The notes below the pieces were generated by a model. That model worked only from the letters and a program-made list of their open reading frames with translations, searched no databases and had not been told where the DNA came from. DNA of 64,000 nucleotides, from the NCBI RefSeq assembly GCF_018320785.1, contig NC_054884.1, forward strand, positions 18,973,667 through 19,037,666. Reading direction: 5' to 3'. This DNA comes from Cheilinus undulatus. Taxonomy: Eukaryota > Chordata > Actinopteri > Labriformes > Labridae. How positions within the stretch are numbered: position 1 is the stretch's first letter; each line of letters opens with the position of its first letter. Made by a program: the position numbers and the translations under genes. Below are positions 37,601 through 47,230 of this stretch, in pieces.

Positions 37601-39818
37601 GGGCAAATAACAATCAGTCCTGTTTCATTTTCATTAAAATGTGAAAAGTTCAGGGCCATCCAGGCTTTAACAACTCTTAAACAGTCTAGCAGATGTTTAG
37701 TAAAGCTAAAATCATTTATTTTTATAGGCATTTAACGTTGAGTGTCATCTGCATAGAGGTGGAAAGATATTCCATGTTTTTTTAAATTAACCCCTTAAAG
37801 CCTGTTGTATAATATTTGATACATACTTTTAGGATACCTCTACCTCATCAATATGATCAATAAATTACTAAAAAAATATTCTGAATACAATCTGATACAT
37901 AATAAAAATGTCCTCAGGTCAGTTGCTCAGTTACCAAAAACACCTAATGTATCAAATGAGGTACAAAAAATATATAGGTTAAATTTTATAGAAATTATTA
38001 TTTTTTGGATTTCAGTAGAAAGTGAAGTAAACATTTCAGTTCCAAAAAATTAGGATTTTCTGGCTATAATTTGTGTTTACAGGCTTCAAGGGGTTAACCC
38101 AAGAGGGAGGAGGTATAGGGAGAGAAGAACTGCTCCTAGAATGGAGCCTTGAGTTAAGCTGGGCATACACTGTGAGATTTCAAGCAGACTCTATGGCAGT
38201 TGTGGCAGAATGTCAAGTCATACTGTGTGGCTGAATCTCTTATGACGCACGGCCATCGCCATCGCCCTGTGCTGACACTATATAGTCCGATTGTCGTGCA
38301 CTACCTGGGTGTTCACACTGTGTGAGTGAAGTCGGGACGGTCTGTGACAAAAATCTGCAGGTTCCTTTTTCAAAAAGTTTCACACAATGGGGATGAAGTG
38401 TTTCTAGTTGTGATCGGGTTGTTGTCAGCTGTCGTATTCCTCTGTACACAGCATGACAAATGACGCCTGATCTGACTGAATGCCAGTGCAACCTCTAAGT
38501 GAGTTGTGTGACTCAAAATCTGTGGCTAAATGGGATGAAATTCGCACAGTGTATCCCGGCTTAACTCCACAAGGGGCACAAGAGGAAACACAGTCACCAA
38601 TTCTTACTCTGATACACCTCTAGAAGGACCTATACCAAATAAGGGCTGTTCCTCTTGAATCAGCAAAAATGCCATAAACATGTAGAAAAGTCTTCAGTTG
38701 TAAAAGTGCTGTTTTCTTTATGATTTGAGAGATAAAGAGAGGCTTTGAAGCTCTCCCTTCAAATTTAAGAAAAATAGTAGGGCAACAGAGCTACAGAAGT
38801 AGCTCTGGTTGGATTCTGTTTTGTTTTAAACAGTGCCAGTCTTGCTGTTTTTTCTCTTGTGTTTCTGCTAAGATGTTTTTTACCTTCCCTGTCTGTTCTG
38901 TGTCTTCTACTACAGGAATACTTTTACAAATACCACTCCCAGGCCAAGAATGTATCGGAGAACATGCCTCCTCCTCAGAGTGTTTTCCACGACCCCTTCT
39001 TCTTGGTGGAGACAATGTGCATATGTTGGTTCTCCTTCGAGCTCCTCATGCGCTTCATGTGCTGTCCGAGTAAGACGTACTTCTTCAAGGACGTTATGAA
39101 CATCATCGACTTCAGTGCCATCCTGCCTTATTTTGTCACTCTGGGAACAGAGCTGGCCAAGGACAACGATGCCTCTCCGGCCACGTCTTTGGCCATCATC
39201 AGAGTCATCAGGTTAGTGAGGGTGTTCAGGATCTTCAAGCTGTCCCGTCACTCTAAAGGCCTCCAGATCCTCGGTCAGACTCTGAGGGCTAGCATGCGCG
39301 AGCTAGGCCTGCTAATCTTCTTCCTGTTCATTGGCGTCATCCTATTCTCAAGCGCCATCTACTTTGCAGAGGCTGACCACACCAACACGGCCTTTATTAG
39401 CATACCACACGCCTTCTGGTGGGCTGTTGTAACAATGACAACAGTGGGCTACGGTGACATGTACCCAGAGACCGTGTGGGGGAAGCTAGTGGGCTCTATG
39501 TGCGCCATTGCTGGTGTGTTAACCATCTCTCTGCCAGTGCCAGTCATAGTGTCCAACTTCAGCTACTTCTACCACCGTGAGACGGAGTGTGTGGATCAAA
39601 CCGAGTACACCCACATTCAGACAAGCGTGTGGGAGGATGAGGAACCCGAGGGGGGGGCGGATGAAGGGGAGAGGGATACAGAGGGGGATTATTACGCAAT
39701 TGAAGGAATCTGCAATCCTTTGAACGGGACTCTGCTGGGTGGACTGTGTGCGGGGCAGAGCCCAGAGTTCACAGGAGGAAATATGTATCTTAGGGAGCCA
39801 CTGGTTACACAAGTGTAG
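30951..39818 (+). CDS. kcna7: kcna7 (Kv1.7 voltage-gated K+ channel), join(30951..31613,38916..39818)
   Basis: Complete 521-aa Shaker-type (Kv1) potassium channel alpha subunit, a plasma-membrane tetramer that repolarises excitable cells; Kv1.7 is known from heart, skeletal muscle and islets. Order: charged N-terminus (1-57), T1 tetramerisation domain (58-160), S1 (about 187-209), S4 with R317, R320, R323, R326, K329 and R332, filter TVGYGD at 397-402, PVP in S6 at 428-430, and C-terminal LVTQV. Most Kv1 genes have an intronless coding region; the known exception is Kcna7, interrupted between S1 and S2, exactly as here (phase 0 after EKEARE). This and residue similarity ([19 protein letters not shown]-terminal LVT-V) identify it. 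The genes on the sides are kcnc3 and fgf21. Confidence 0.94.
33551..34670 (+). mobile_element. Degenerate Tc1/mariner-type transposon in kcna7 intron
   Basis: The right end (cagcgccccaacttttttgg then aatttgggtt) and the left end (acaaaaatgttggagcac) are diverged inverted termini of a widespread fish Tc1-like family. The interior keeps diagnostic blocks in order: 'cacaatagaacat' near the left, transposase-like 'ataatatcatcaaaagattc' (about 34023), 'ccatatgtgaacatgatc' (about 34261), and 'cacagtggtaaacatggccc' near the right. The central part of the transposase, including most of the catalytic region, is missing and many stops occur, so it is an immobile relic of about 1.1 kb. Sense strand is the same as kcna7. 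Confidence 0.85.
36454..36475. repeat. Poly(T) run
   Basis: A 22-base T homopolymer in the kcna7 intron. No retroposon body was recognised on either side. Confidence 0.9.
37791..38093. mobile_element. TTAA-flanked piggyBac-like MITE, 303 bp
   Basis: TTAA (37787-37790) is followed by CCCCTTAAAGCCTG; the right end is CAGGCTTCAAGGGG followed by TTAA (38094-38097). The ends match as inverted repeats at 13 of 14 positions, start with CCC, and are flanked by TTAA target duplications, which together are the hallmark of piggyBac-type elements. The interior is AT-rich with no coding capacity. It lies in the kcna7 intron. Confidence 0.85.
38154..38564. mobile_element. TIR-bounded MITE, 411 bp
   Basis: The left end is TTAAGCTGGGCATACACTGT, then gagattt. 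The right end, read on the opposite strand, is TTAAGCCGGGATACACTGTG, then cgaattt: a long diverged inverted repeat. The 'gggcatacactgtg' ends resemble fish Harbinger-type MITEs with TTA/TAA targets, but the superfamily is not proven. Only 352 bases separate it from kcna7 exon 2. Confidence 0.75.
38916..39818 (+). CDS. kcna7: kcna7 exon 2: S2-S6 and C-terminus
   Basis: 300 codons plus TAG. It starts after tactacag with GAA TAC (phase 0). An N-glycosylation sequon (NVS, residue 233) lies in the S1-S2 loop, as in other Kv1 channels. The pore helix and filter read [20 protein letters not shown]. Tyr404 follows GYGDM, the position that gives high external TEA sensitivity in Kv1.1; human Kv1.7 has Ala there. 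SFYYHRET-type sequence after S6 ([12 protein letters not shown]) is the Kv1 signature. The tail is acidic (EDEEPEGG...[10 protein letters not shown]) and ends LVTQV, a class I PDZ ligand. Confidence 0.95.
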   Translation, partial: EYFYKYHSQAKNVSENMPPPQSVFHDPFFLVETMCICWFSFELLMRFMCCPSKTYFFKDVMNIIDFSAILPYFVTLGTELAKDNDASPATSLAIIRVIRLVRVFRIFKLSRHSKGLQILGQTLRASMRELGLLIFFLFIGVILFSSAIYFAEADHTNTAFISIPHAFWWAVVTMTTVGYGDMYPETVWGKLVGSMCAIAGVLTISLPVPVIVSNFSYFYHRETECVDQTEYTHIQTSVWEDEEPEGGADEGERDTEGDYYAIEGICNPLNGTLLGGLCAGQSPEFTGGNMYLREPLVTQV

Positions 39819-40470
39819 TTTTGTAACATCAAATGACAAAAGTGAATGGAAAAGCAGGATGAAAGTTCATAAGTGTGTAGGTCCTGAGGAGAGGAGATGT
39901 GGCACTGATAAGCCTTCTTGAAACTTTTATTGCCTTCATTTATATTTATTACAACACCAGCTAGCCAAATGTTGCTAAAAGGCATTTTCTAAAATATAGC
40001 TTTAAAAAGCATAAAAAGACAGTGCGTTTTATATTCTCAGGGTCATGTGCTGTTATTTATTAATGAGCTTGTGTGAGATAAAGATGACTTTTTGAATGTC
40101 TGTTCTGTGATTGAAAACTACGATGTCTTAGTACTGTCACTTTGTCGCTTAAAGTTAAAGCAGATAGATTATTGCCAATAGAGATATCAGGTCTCATCAA
40201 CCAAACACCAGCTGCAACCAATCAGATCCCTCGTAATCCAACCCGTCATTCTTTACATTCTTCTGTAACTTGTGTACAAAGTTCACATTTGTGTAATTTT
40301 GGTGTATGTGACCTGAGGTGACTGACACGACCTTTATCATGCTGTAGTACATCTCTGTTGTCTGCAGTGTTACAGAGGAACGTTTGAATGGCTGTGGCTA
40401 CATTTCTGTATTTACCTGCTTACTTCTGCACTCAGAGTTTTTAATAAAGATTATATTTTATTTATTTTCT
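39819..40470 (+). other. kcna7: kcna7 3'UTR
   Basis: About 650 bases of AT-rich sequence from the stop to just after AATAAA at 40443-40448. No other gene signal lies in it, and this is the first canonical hexamer after the stop, so a short 3'UTR is likely. Confidence 0.7.
40443..40448 (+). terminator. Poly(A) signal of kcna7
   Basis: AATAAA in ttaataaagatt, 625 bases after the kcna7 stop, followed by T-rich sequence. Confidence 0.7.
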
Positions 40471-42610
40471 TAAACAGAGCTCTGTTCTTTATGCCTGTTA
40501 ATTATCGAGGGAAAAGGGCTGTCACAATACCAGGATTTTAATCCCAGGAACTTTTAACACAACACTGTTAAAAAAACAGATAACTTCGATACCTGTTTGC
40601 AAACAACAGCCACAAAAGCATGATATTTATTGGTTAATTTCTTATTTTGATTAACAAAAAATTGCAAGCAAGTTCCTGCAAATGGTCTCAATTTCAAAAA
40701 AAAAAAAAAAAAGGAGATTTTTCTGTGAACCTAATTTTTTCATAAATATGCTTTGAGAGAAAATTGTGAGATACTTAGAAAATAAACCTTGTGGTATACT
40801 GGTTACACTGAAGTGACAAGTCAAGCCAATATGGCAAGTGAGGAAGGTTATGGATGGTCATTCGCGAGAAAAACTGGTTGTAAGAGGTAGCTTTATGTGA
40901 ACGACAGGAGCCACCTTTTTCCTTTTCACCATTTCAGATATTTGTCTTTATTGGCTGTTATTCATTTGCACTTATTGCTGTTATTTATATTTGGCTTTGT
41001 TGCTGTTCTGGGATGCCCCCTGCTGTTCCGCAAGCTGATGTGGAAAGCATCAAGCAGGAACAGCACATGTTCCTGCTCTTCCAATGCCAATAAGGAAAGC
41101 CTGAGGCAGGGAGAGTGGCTGCAAAATCCCCAGAGAAGAGCAGGCGTCAACGACAGCAGGATGAAAGTCAGAATCAGAATAAAGGAGGAGCTGGGGTGGA
41201 GGAGGGTTGCAAAAGCAGCTTGTAGAAGGAGCAGCAAAGAGAGCCAGGCTACAGCAGTTTAAATGACAGCATGAGCGCGATTAGCCAATGGCGTGCTTAG
41301 AAGCAAATCTGCTGGCTGTCAGCTGATGAGGGCTCACGTGAGATCAGCTGATCTCATTTATATGGCGACGCTTGACTCTGTGGCCTGCTTGAACTAACGT
41401 TAAATGCTCAATTATTGTCATTTAATAGGTATAGAAAAGGTTAAACTGTGCAACATGAAGAGCTGTTTGGAAGCAAAAGACTGGCTCTTATTACTGAGCT
41501 GAGCCAAATGATCCAGATCTCTAAAAAGAGACAGAACTCCCTTCACTACAAGCAAGGCTTGACGGACATTGGCTGTGGAAGTGAGATGGATTGATAAGTG
41601 GAAATACACATAGAGTAACATATCTCTGAGTTGGCACAAAACATTTAAGTGGCTCATATATGATAAACTGGCAGAAAATATCTGCTGAGTATAAAGTATT
41701 TTTACTGCTTGTGAAAAACAGCCCCATATGTAAACAGTTCCTTCTATTGAGGATGGGAAACTTCATCATGTTCATGGGATAATTTCTGGACAAGCTAGTT
41801 TTCTTTGTCCACCCAAAACTTGCTTTGACATTATTGTGCCCATATCCCCCCAGGTGCTCCTTACTGAGACCGGGTACTAACAATCATTTGGGTTCATAAA
41901 GTCTCAAAAATTTTAGTGTTGCAGAAATATAAAAGTTTCTTGTTCAGTTTTGCATTATCATTTCATATACAGAATGTCTCAAACTATAGAAAAGCATCAA
42001 TGCTAAATCCTCCAGTGCTAAGACTGTTGAATATCATTTAGTCATTGAAATTAGCCAGACTTAATCTGTGTGTCACGACTGCATGGCCGTGACTGACCTT
42101 TTCCACAGCCACTAAGCTCTTATAAGCTGCCTTTAACATTACTATTAGTTTCACTGGAGCACAGAAGACTTTCCACTACATCACTGTGATGATCCGTGGA
42201 AGGTATGTTAAACTGGCAGAAGAGACTGATTCAATAATGTGTGTTAGTTTGTGTTATTGATGTTAGTTTTATGATCAGTACTAAAGGGGGATCAAATAGT
42301 TTGTGGAAGAGAAATAGGAGCTGAGTTGCAGACACTGAAGAAGATCAGGGGCAGCGCCTGATTACTACATTACAAGTAAACTGCATATTATCTTGTATTA
42401 TTATAGTTTAAATTTTAATGTGAAAGCATTGCATCTATATTTAAAAATGTATAGCTAACTGCTTGTATGTTAGACAACAAATAGAAAGGAACATGGGCAG
42501 AAACATGTTCAGACTAAATATGGTGATGTCAAGTTACAGTATTTAAGTAGCCTTCTGTCCGTTATTTTTTAAAAAAAACATCCGTATTATTCTAAAATCT
42601 TAAACTCTAT

Positions 42611-42955
42611 TTAAAGCTCCTCTAAAGGAATTTTAGCTGGTTATGAAACAGACTGAAATCAATACTGATGACTATTTATGAGCTACAAAAGCAAACCAGA
42701 CCATTGGTATAAAGATACGCTATTCCTATAAAGTTATCTTGCATGCCTAAAACTTCATGACGGGGGTAGTTGTCTCACTAAGTGATTAACAGCTCACTGC
42801 AAACAGTCTGTGTAATTACTGTACATGCATATCACATGTATCACTAACTGTTAAAGATGAACAGTGAGTCTGTCAAAGCAGGGCAGAGTAATTATTTTGT
42901 CCACAGGGGGGCGCCAAAGACAACAAAAAATGAAAGTTCATCACAGGAGCTTTAA
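42611..42955. mobile_element. TTAA-ended MITE, copy A
   Basis: 345 bp bounded by TTAAAGCTCCT and its exact inverse AGGAGCTTTAA (11 bp). It shares internal blocks with copy B at 44524: ggttat-aaacagact near the left, gagctaca about 70 bases in, and a gggggcgc block near the right. No coding capacity. Confidence 0.8.
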
Positions 42956-44523
42956 GCCTTATTGATCATTGAGTCTGTTTTCATTAGTCACTCACAAACT
43001 GATCATTATCTGATTTTACCTGATTACTAAAGTAGTTAGTGCATAAGTTTTAGACATGTAGGATGCTAAAGATTCATGCCAGGGTGGGGGAGGGCCGGCC
43101 AGACTCCTTTCTCTAGGCATTTTCACACCTGGTTATACGCCTGGGGACTGCTCGTGATTTTCAGGCCTTAGTGGGACAGCCACTGCCCGACCAGGGGCTA
43201 GTGGCAACCCTACTACCCACCTTAGACCTTCCCTTATTCTGCCCTAAAGTTGTGGACTTTATTTTTTTCAGCAGATTATTTACAACGACATCCAGAGCAT
43301 GACTGGGGCTGTGTCAATCCTCCTTCATGCCTGATGGTGCACTTATGTGGCTTACTTCATTTATACGCCTTACTTCAGCCTCAATTTTTGGCCTAAGCGT
43401 ACCTAAAAGTTCTAAACAGTTCTGCATGTAAACAGTATAATCAGTTATCAGATAGATGCTGTTAGAAGATTTTGAAAAAATTGATAAACACATTCAGGTT
43501 TTACCCTGTGATCTGTTTTATTCAAAGCATGTATACAGTCAAATCAGGTTTCCCTCTTGCTGGTCAAGGATCAAGTTGTTGAGTCAATTATGTTTGTGAC
43601 AAAAATCAAAAAAATTATCATTTAATCATCATTTATTTATTTTACATCATTGAAAGACAAATGTAGGGATGTGCTGAGGTACAGACAACAATAGAATAGA
43701 TGCAGATAAAACAGAAAAATTAGGGATACTTATAACAGAAACTGACTGAAAATATTTAATGAAACATAAATAATAAATAATTAAAAGTATTTCAAAATCT
43801 GAAAAAAGCTAGAGCCAAGAATAAGACACTGTTTTGGGGAGAGTGATGTACTGCCTCTCTAGCTGACTCCACATTGGTGTTGTAACATTTAAGAGTTAAC
43901 AAAAATACTTTAAGGTCACTGTTGAAGTGTCTAGAATCTACAGAATGTACTACATACTGTAATGTATACATCCATTAGTATATACTGTATATACTTTATG
44001 GCAGCCTTACTTTGTCTTATGTTTCCCAGCCAAAACACAGGAAACAGAACCATCACCAAAGCCATAAATAGTGATAGAGACTTCTCTCAGTAGTTGCTCA
44101 GTTGTCCACTAGAGGGTGCTCTTGCTTCCATAAATATAAAGTCTGTTATTCAGCAGGAGTTTTTCCTCTATCTGCACATTTGTTTCCCAGGTCACTGTGT
44201 TAACAATGGATTCAGAAAACAAAAGTTGAGTTTTCAATATTTCATTAGAACTTCTCTCAGCTAGAGCTGTACTAAAACATCAATATTTGACTTTTAAGTC
44301 ACTCCAAATTTAGAAACACAGCAAATTTTGGCAGGGGTTGACAAAGTGATAAACTAAGAGCAAAGTATAAGAACTACACAGAAAAACACAAACTACAAAA
44401 AGTAAACCAACATGATTCACCTAAATACATCATAGGTACCTGTAAGAATCTAGGCAACACAGACACCAATTTTCCATCTATTTCAGTCAATATGACTATT
44501 TGAATAAATAAAAAAAACACCCA

Positions 44524-45172
44524 TTAAAGCTCCTGTGAGGAGTTGTTAGATGGTTATAAAACAGACTTAAATAATAATGATGCCTCTCTGGGAGCTACAG
44601 GGAAAATCCAAATATCAACATAACAACTGTTATTTTCTTTACCAGTGTTACTCAACCCAGCTCAACCAAAGAGCCAAATTGTTGAAAAATACTTTTGTAA
44701 GAGCCACATTCTAAGTGGTGAAAAGTGGCAAAACCACTTAAAGTAGGAATAAAAATAAGTTAAAGGTGGCAAAAATGGTCAAAAAGCAGCAAAAATGGGT
44801 GAAAAGGACAAAAATGGGGAGAAAAAGTGGAAAAAATTTTAGAAAGTAGCAAAAAATGGGTGAGAAGTTACAAAAAAATGAGTTACAGGTGGCAAAAATA
44901 GTCCAAAAGTGGCAAAAATGCAGCAAAAAAAAAAAAAAGAATGAAAAGCGATTGAAATGGGCAAAAGCAGTCAAGACTGGCAAAAATGGGCAAAAATTAG
45001 GAAACAAGTGGTATTTAATGGCAAAAGGATGCTTAAATAGGCAAAATGTGGCAAAAAATGGTGGAAAAGGGCAAAAATGCAGTACTTACACATGTATGGT
45101 ATCGGCAAAAAGATAACTTAGTTATCTTTGGGGGCGCTGAAGTCAACACAAAATAACACACAGGAGCTTTAA
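44524..45172. mobile_element. TTAA-ended MITE, copy B, with inserted tandem array
   Basis: Bounded by TTAAAGCTCCTGTG and its exact inverse CACAGGAGCTTTAA (14 bp), better kept than copy A. The left 110 and right 90 bases align with copy A; the middle is replaced by a gagccacatt-containing segment and a degenerate AAAGTGGCAAAAATGG array. TTAA at both ends fits a piggyBac-type target site. The right end lies 211 bases past the fgf21 stop codon. Confidence 0.8.
44714..45080. repeat. Degenerate short tandem array, unit about AAAGTGGCAAAAATGG
   Basis: About 370 bases of imperfect units around gtggcaaaaatgg, each about 16-25 bases, with variable linkers. On the minus strand it translates to a Phe-rich open frame, which is an artefact. 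It sits inside MITE copy B and is the same repeat type as 47231-48020. Confidence 0.8.
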
Positions 45173-45383
45173 ACTAAACCAATATTAAATAGTTCAGTAA
45201 TTAAATAGCCTTTACAACTCATACAATAAATAAATAAGTTACATTTACAACACTGTCCTAGAAACATGTTTAAAATTAAATAACTTAGCCATTTGTGTCA
45301 TAACAAAATCAAGTCTGCAGGTTAAATCAGGTCAGTAATGATGTATTTTTAGAAATGCACATCCACACTTTTAGATCTGTTCT

Positions 45384-45677
45384 TTACTTGTCCATGGAGA
45401 ACTGAGGACTGCCCACAGTGTTTAGACCCATTCCAAGAAGATCATCAGAGTCCACGTTCAAATACCTCTCATTGTTTGGTGGCTGTTCAGTCGCACTCTC
45501 GCCTGCCAAAGTATTCCTGAGCGGTAGGAACCGTGTGAAGGGGAGCGCCGTGTGTCGATCTGGGGAGTGTTTGGATGCCAGAGACACCGGGACTCCATGG
45601 TGTGAGGAGAGGAAACGAGTGTATCCGTCTGCCAGGAGCAACTCTCTGAAGGTGCAGTCAGCTTCCACGTATTGTCT
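45384..45677 (-). CDS. fgf21: fgf21 coding exon 4: C-terminal core and beta-Klotho tail
   Basis: 97 codons plus TAA, after a cactttcag acceptor. It encodes YVEADCTFRELLLADGY (human ACSFRELLLEDGY), HGVPVSL, FTRFLPLRNT, then a Ser/Asp-rich tail DSDDLLGMGLNTVGSPQF. The end resembles the FGF19 tail (GLEAVRSPSFEK) as well as that of FGF21. No canonical AATAAA occurs on this strand before MITE copy B. Confidence 0.95.
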   Translation of the reverse strand, partial: RQYVEADCTFRELLLADGYTRFLSSHHGVPVSLASKHSPDRHTALPFTRFLPLRNTLAGESATEQPPNNERYLNVDSDDLLGMGLNTVGSPQFSMDK

Positions 45678-46289
45678 CTGAAAGTGACAACACAAGTGAG
45701 TGCTGAGTGAAGGGCTTTAAGGACAGAGCCTTTAGGATATAAAAGTTTGCTTTGCTTGCTGTACCTGCCCTCTTAAATGGCCCTCACTGTCCACACAGAG
45801 AAACAGAGACGATGAGTGCCCTTTGATGACTGTGCTTCCTGGATTTATAGATTTCAGCTCCATCACACCTGCAAACACACAATCATTAATAGATACATCT
45901 TTGATACCTTTGGTACTATGCGCTTACAGAAATGTCTGCTATTGAATGATCAGCCAAATACTCACTGTGAAGAGTCTGAGCGTCACTTCCTGACACTCCA
46001 CCATCCAACGTCATCTGCAAATACATGCCTCTTCTGTGATTATCTGCAACAAGGAGAAAAAACATAAGCATGTTAAGAGTTCAAGGGCAACAATATGTCA
46101 TTAACACTCCTTTATCTGCATCAAAATATCATAATGAAAGGTATTGAAGATACCTGTGTAGAGGTGCACCTCTCTGACTTGATTATTCAAGTGTAAAAGT
46201 GGGCTGGAGTCAGGGAGATAAAACGACAGAGAAAAAGGCAGCAAGATGACAGAGACAAAAGAAACCAAAGTGTGTGTAAACAGATACAT
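45384..46289 (-). CDS. fgf21: fgf21 (endocrine fibroblast growth factor 21), complement(join(45384..45677,45765..45868,45966..46043,46154..46289))
   Basis: Complete 203-aa secreted hormone of the FGF19/21/23 group, which signals through FGF receptors with beta-Klotho to control energy metabolism. All junction phases agree. Residues 1-24 are a signal peptide. The mature start reads PDSSPLLHLNNQVREVHLYT, close to human FGF21 PDSSPLLQFGGQVRQRYLYT, which sets the paralogue. C96 and C114 have the 18-residue spacing of the human FGF21 disulfide. CTFRELLLADGY and FTRFLPL follow, and the tail ends GSPQFSMDK, in the beta-Klotho-binding region. Length matches human (209 aa). Introns are only 87-110 nt. 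Neighbours kcna7 and ppfia3 support the call over fgf19. Confidence 0.93.
45765..45868 (-). CDS. fgf21: fgf21 coding exon 3
   Basis: 104 nt, the size of the middle coding exon of FGF genes in mammals, bounded by tttgcag and ggcag|gtacag. It encodes VMELKSINPGSTVIKG and SLFLCVDSEGHLRGQ, matching human LLQLKALKPGVIQILG and RFLCQRPDGALYGS. It contains C96. Confidence 0.95.
45966..46043 (-). CDS. fgf21: fgf21 coding exon 2
   Basis: 78 nt, bounded by gttgcag and a gtgagt donor. Read with the G of exon 1 it gives D-NHRRGMYLQMTLDGGVSGS and then DAQTLHS. This matches the part of human FGF21 (DDAQQTEAHLEIREDGTVGG...) that in mammals lies in the same exon as the signal peptide; here an intron of 110 nt separates them. 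Confidence 0.9.
46154..46289 (-). CDS. fgf21: fgf21 coding exon 1: signal peptide and N-terminus
   Basis: 136 nt from ATG (46289-46287) to a cag|gtatct donor. It encodes MYLFTHTLVSFVSVILLPFS... (hydrophobic signal peptide) and ends at HLYT plus one base. The ATG is preceded directly by ttttttccag, a good splice acceptor, so the start codon probably opens an exon spliced to an upstream 5'UTR exon. The open frame continues upstream of the ATG for about 57 codons, but it has no family similarity. Confidence 0.9.
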
Positions 46290-47230
46290 CTGGAAAAAAT
46301 AGGAATAAATAAGTAATAAATATGTTAATAATGTTAAAAATAAATAGGAAGAACTGGGCCAAAGCAAGCTCTTTTCAACTTCTAAACAGGAGCATGTTTT
46401 GGGTCCTTTTAAGCAGTTTGGAGAAGGAGGTCCCACTTTCTGAGTGCAAGGATGACTCATGAGTTTCTACATAATTAAACTGTGATTTAATGGTGAGAGG
46501 AAGACCTCTGTTTAAAGTCTATGTATGGGCCTCTTCCAGGTCTGCTTGTAAGGTCACTCAGGTGGGATGCACTTCATCCCGGCAGTAAAAAAAAAAAGGA
46601 TAGGAAAGAATGTTATACTTCTCTTTTTAGCCCCTTAACCTACACTGTCAAACACTTGTGTGTCTATTTAAGGAAGAACTTCAATGTATGGGGGATATGT
46701 CATTAACATCGATGCAACATAGAGCTGCCATCACAATCACACATTTATCAAACAGCTGAGATAAATAAAATGAGGCACAGAGAAACTTGGCAGTCTACAC
46801 TGCTGCAAGACAAAGAGAGAGTTACATGGATTTTCCTGTAATGTTGCACCATCCTCTCTGCAGTCACAAATATACAGGGCACCGTTTACACTGTAAAATT
46901 AATCTTGTTCTTTCAACTTAGAAGTCTGTCTTAAATTTTTAAGTTGAGATAACTTTATGAATTTGTTAACAACAAAACAAAACAGAAAAATAACAGAACA
47001 GTGTCCTTCATCCAGCTAACTTCCTTCCTGTTCAGCCCTGGTACCAGAGAACACCAGAGAGGGGCTACTCTGCCTTGAGTTTCACTCTCCAAGGTCTTAC
47101 CTAGCATACCATCCACAACACTATCTGATTGGCTAAATGTCACATGAGTCAACATGTAGAGCTCAGGTTAGTACTGGAGCACATGTCTACTATCATTTTG
47201 TCTTGTCGCTCTGATTGGCCAGGAATGAAT

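Larger units (their letters stand above)
31614..38915 (+). other. kcna7 intron, 7.3 kb
   Basis: Intron between S1 and S2, with donor gag|gtaaga and acceptor ctactacag ending at 38915. It contains a degenerate Tc1-type element (33551-34670), a poly(T) run (36454-36475), a TTAA-flanked MITE (37791-38093) and a second TIR element (38154-38564). No additional exon is supported. Confidence 0.9.
40471..45383. other. Spacer between the convergent kcna7 and fgf21
   Basis: About 4.9 kb between two genes pointing at each other. It holds a probable dispersed repeat (about 40510-41420, wording such as ctgtcacaataccagg and cagctgatctcatttatatg), two copies of a TIR MITE (42611-42955 and 44524-45172), and a degenerate short tandem array inside the second copy. 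The ORF at 40897-41262 shows no known domain. No gene is supported. Confidence 0.6.

Noticed and set aside
40897-41262. 121-codon open frame with a hydrophobic start
   Set aside because: It looks like a signal or membrane segment but lies in sequence with dispersed-repeat wording, and nothing in it matches a known family.
44738-45007. Phe/Leu-rich open frame on the minus strand
   Set aside because: A translation of the AAAGTGGCAAAAATGG-type array; low complexity, not a protein.
46290-46460. In-frame upstream extension of fgf21 exon 1
   Set aside because: The extension has no FGF similarity, and a splice acceptor abuts the ATG, which begins a good signal peptide.
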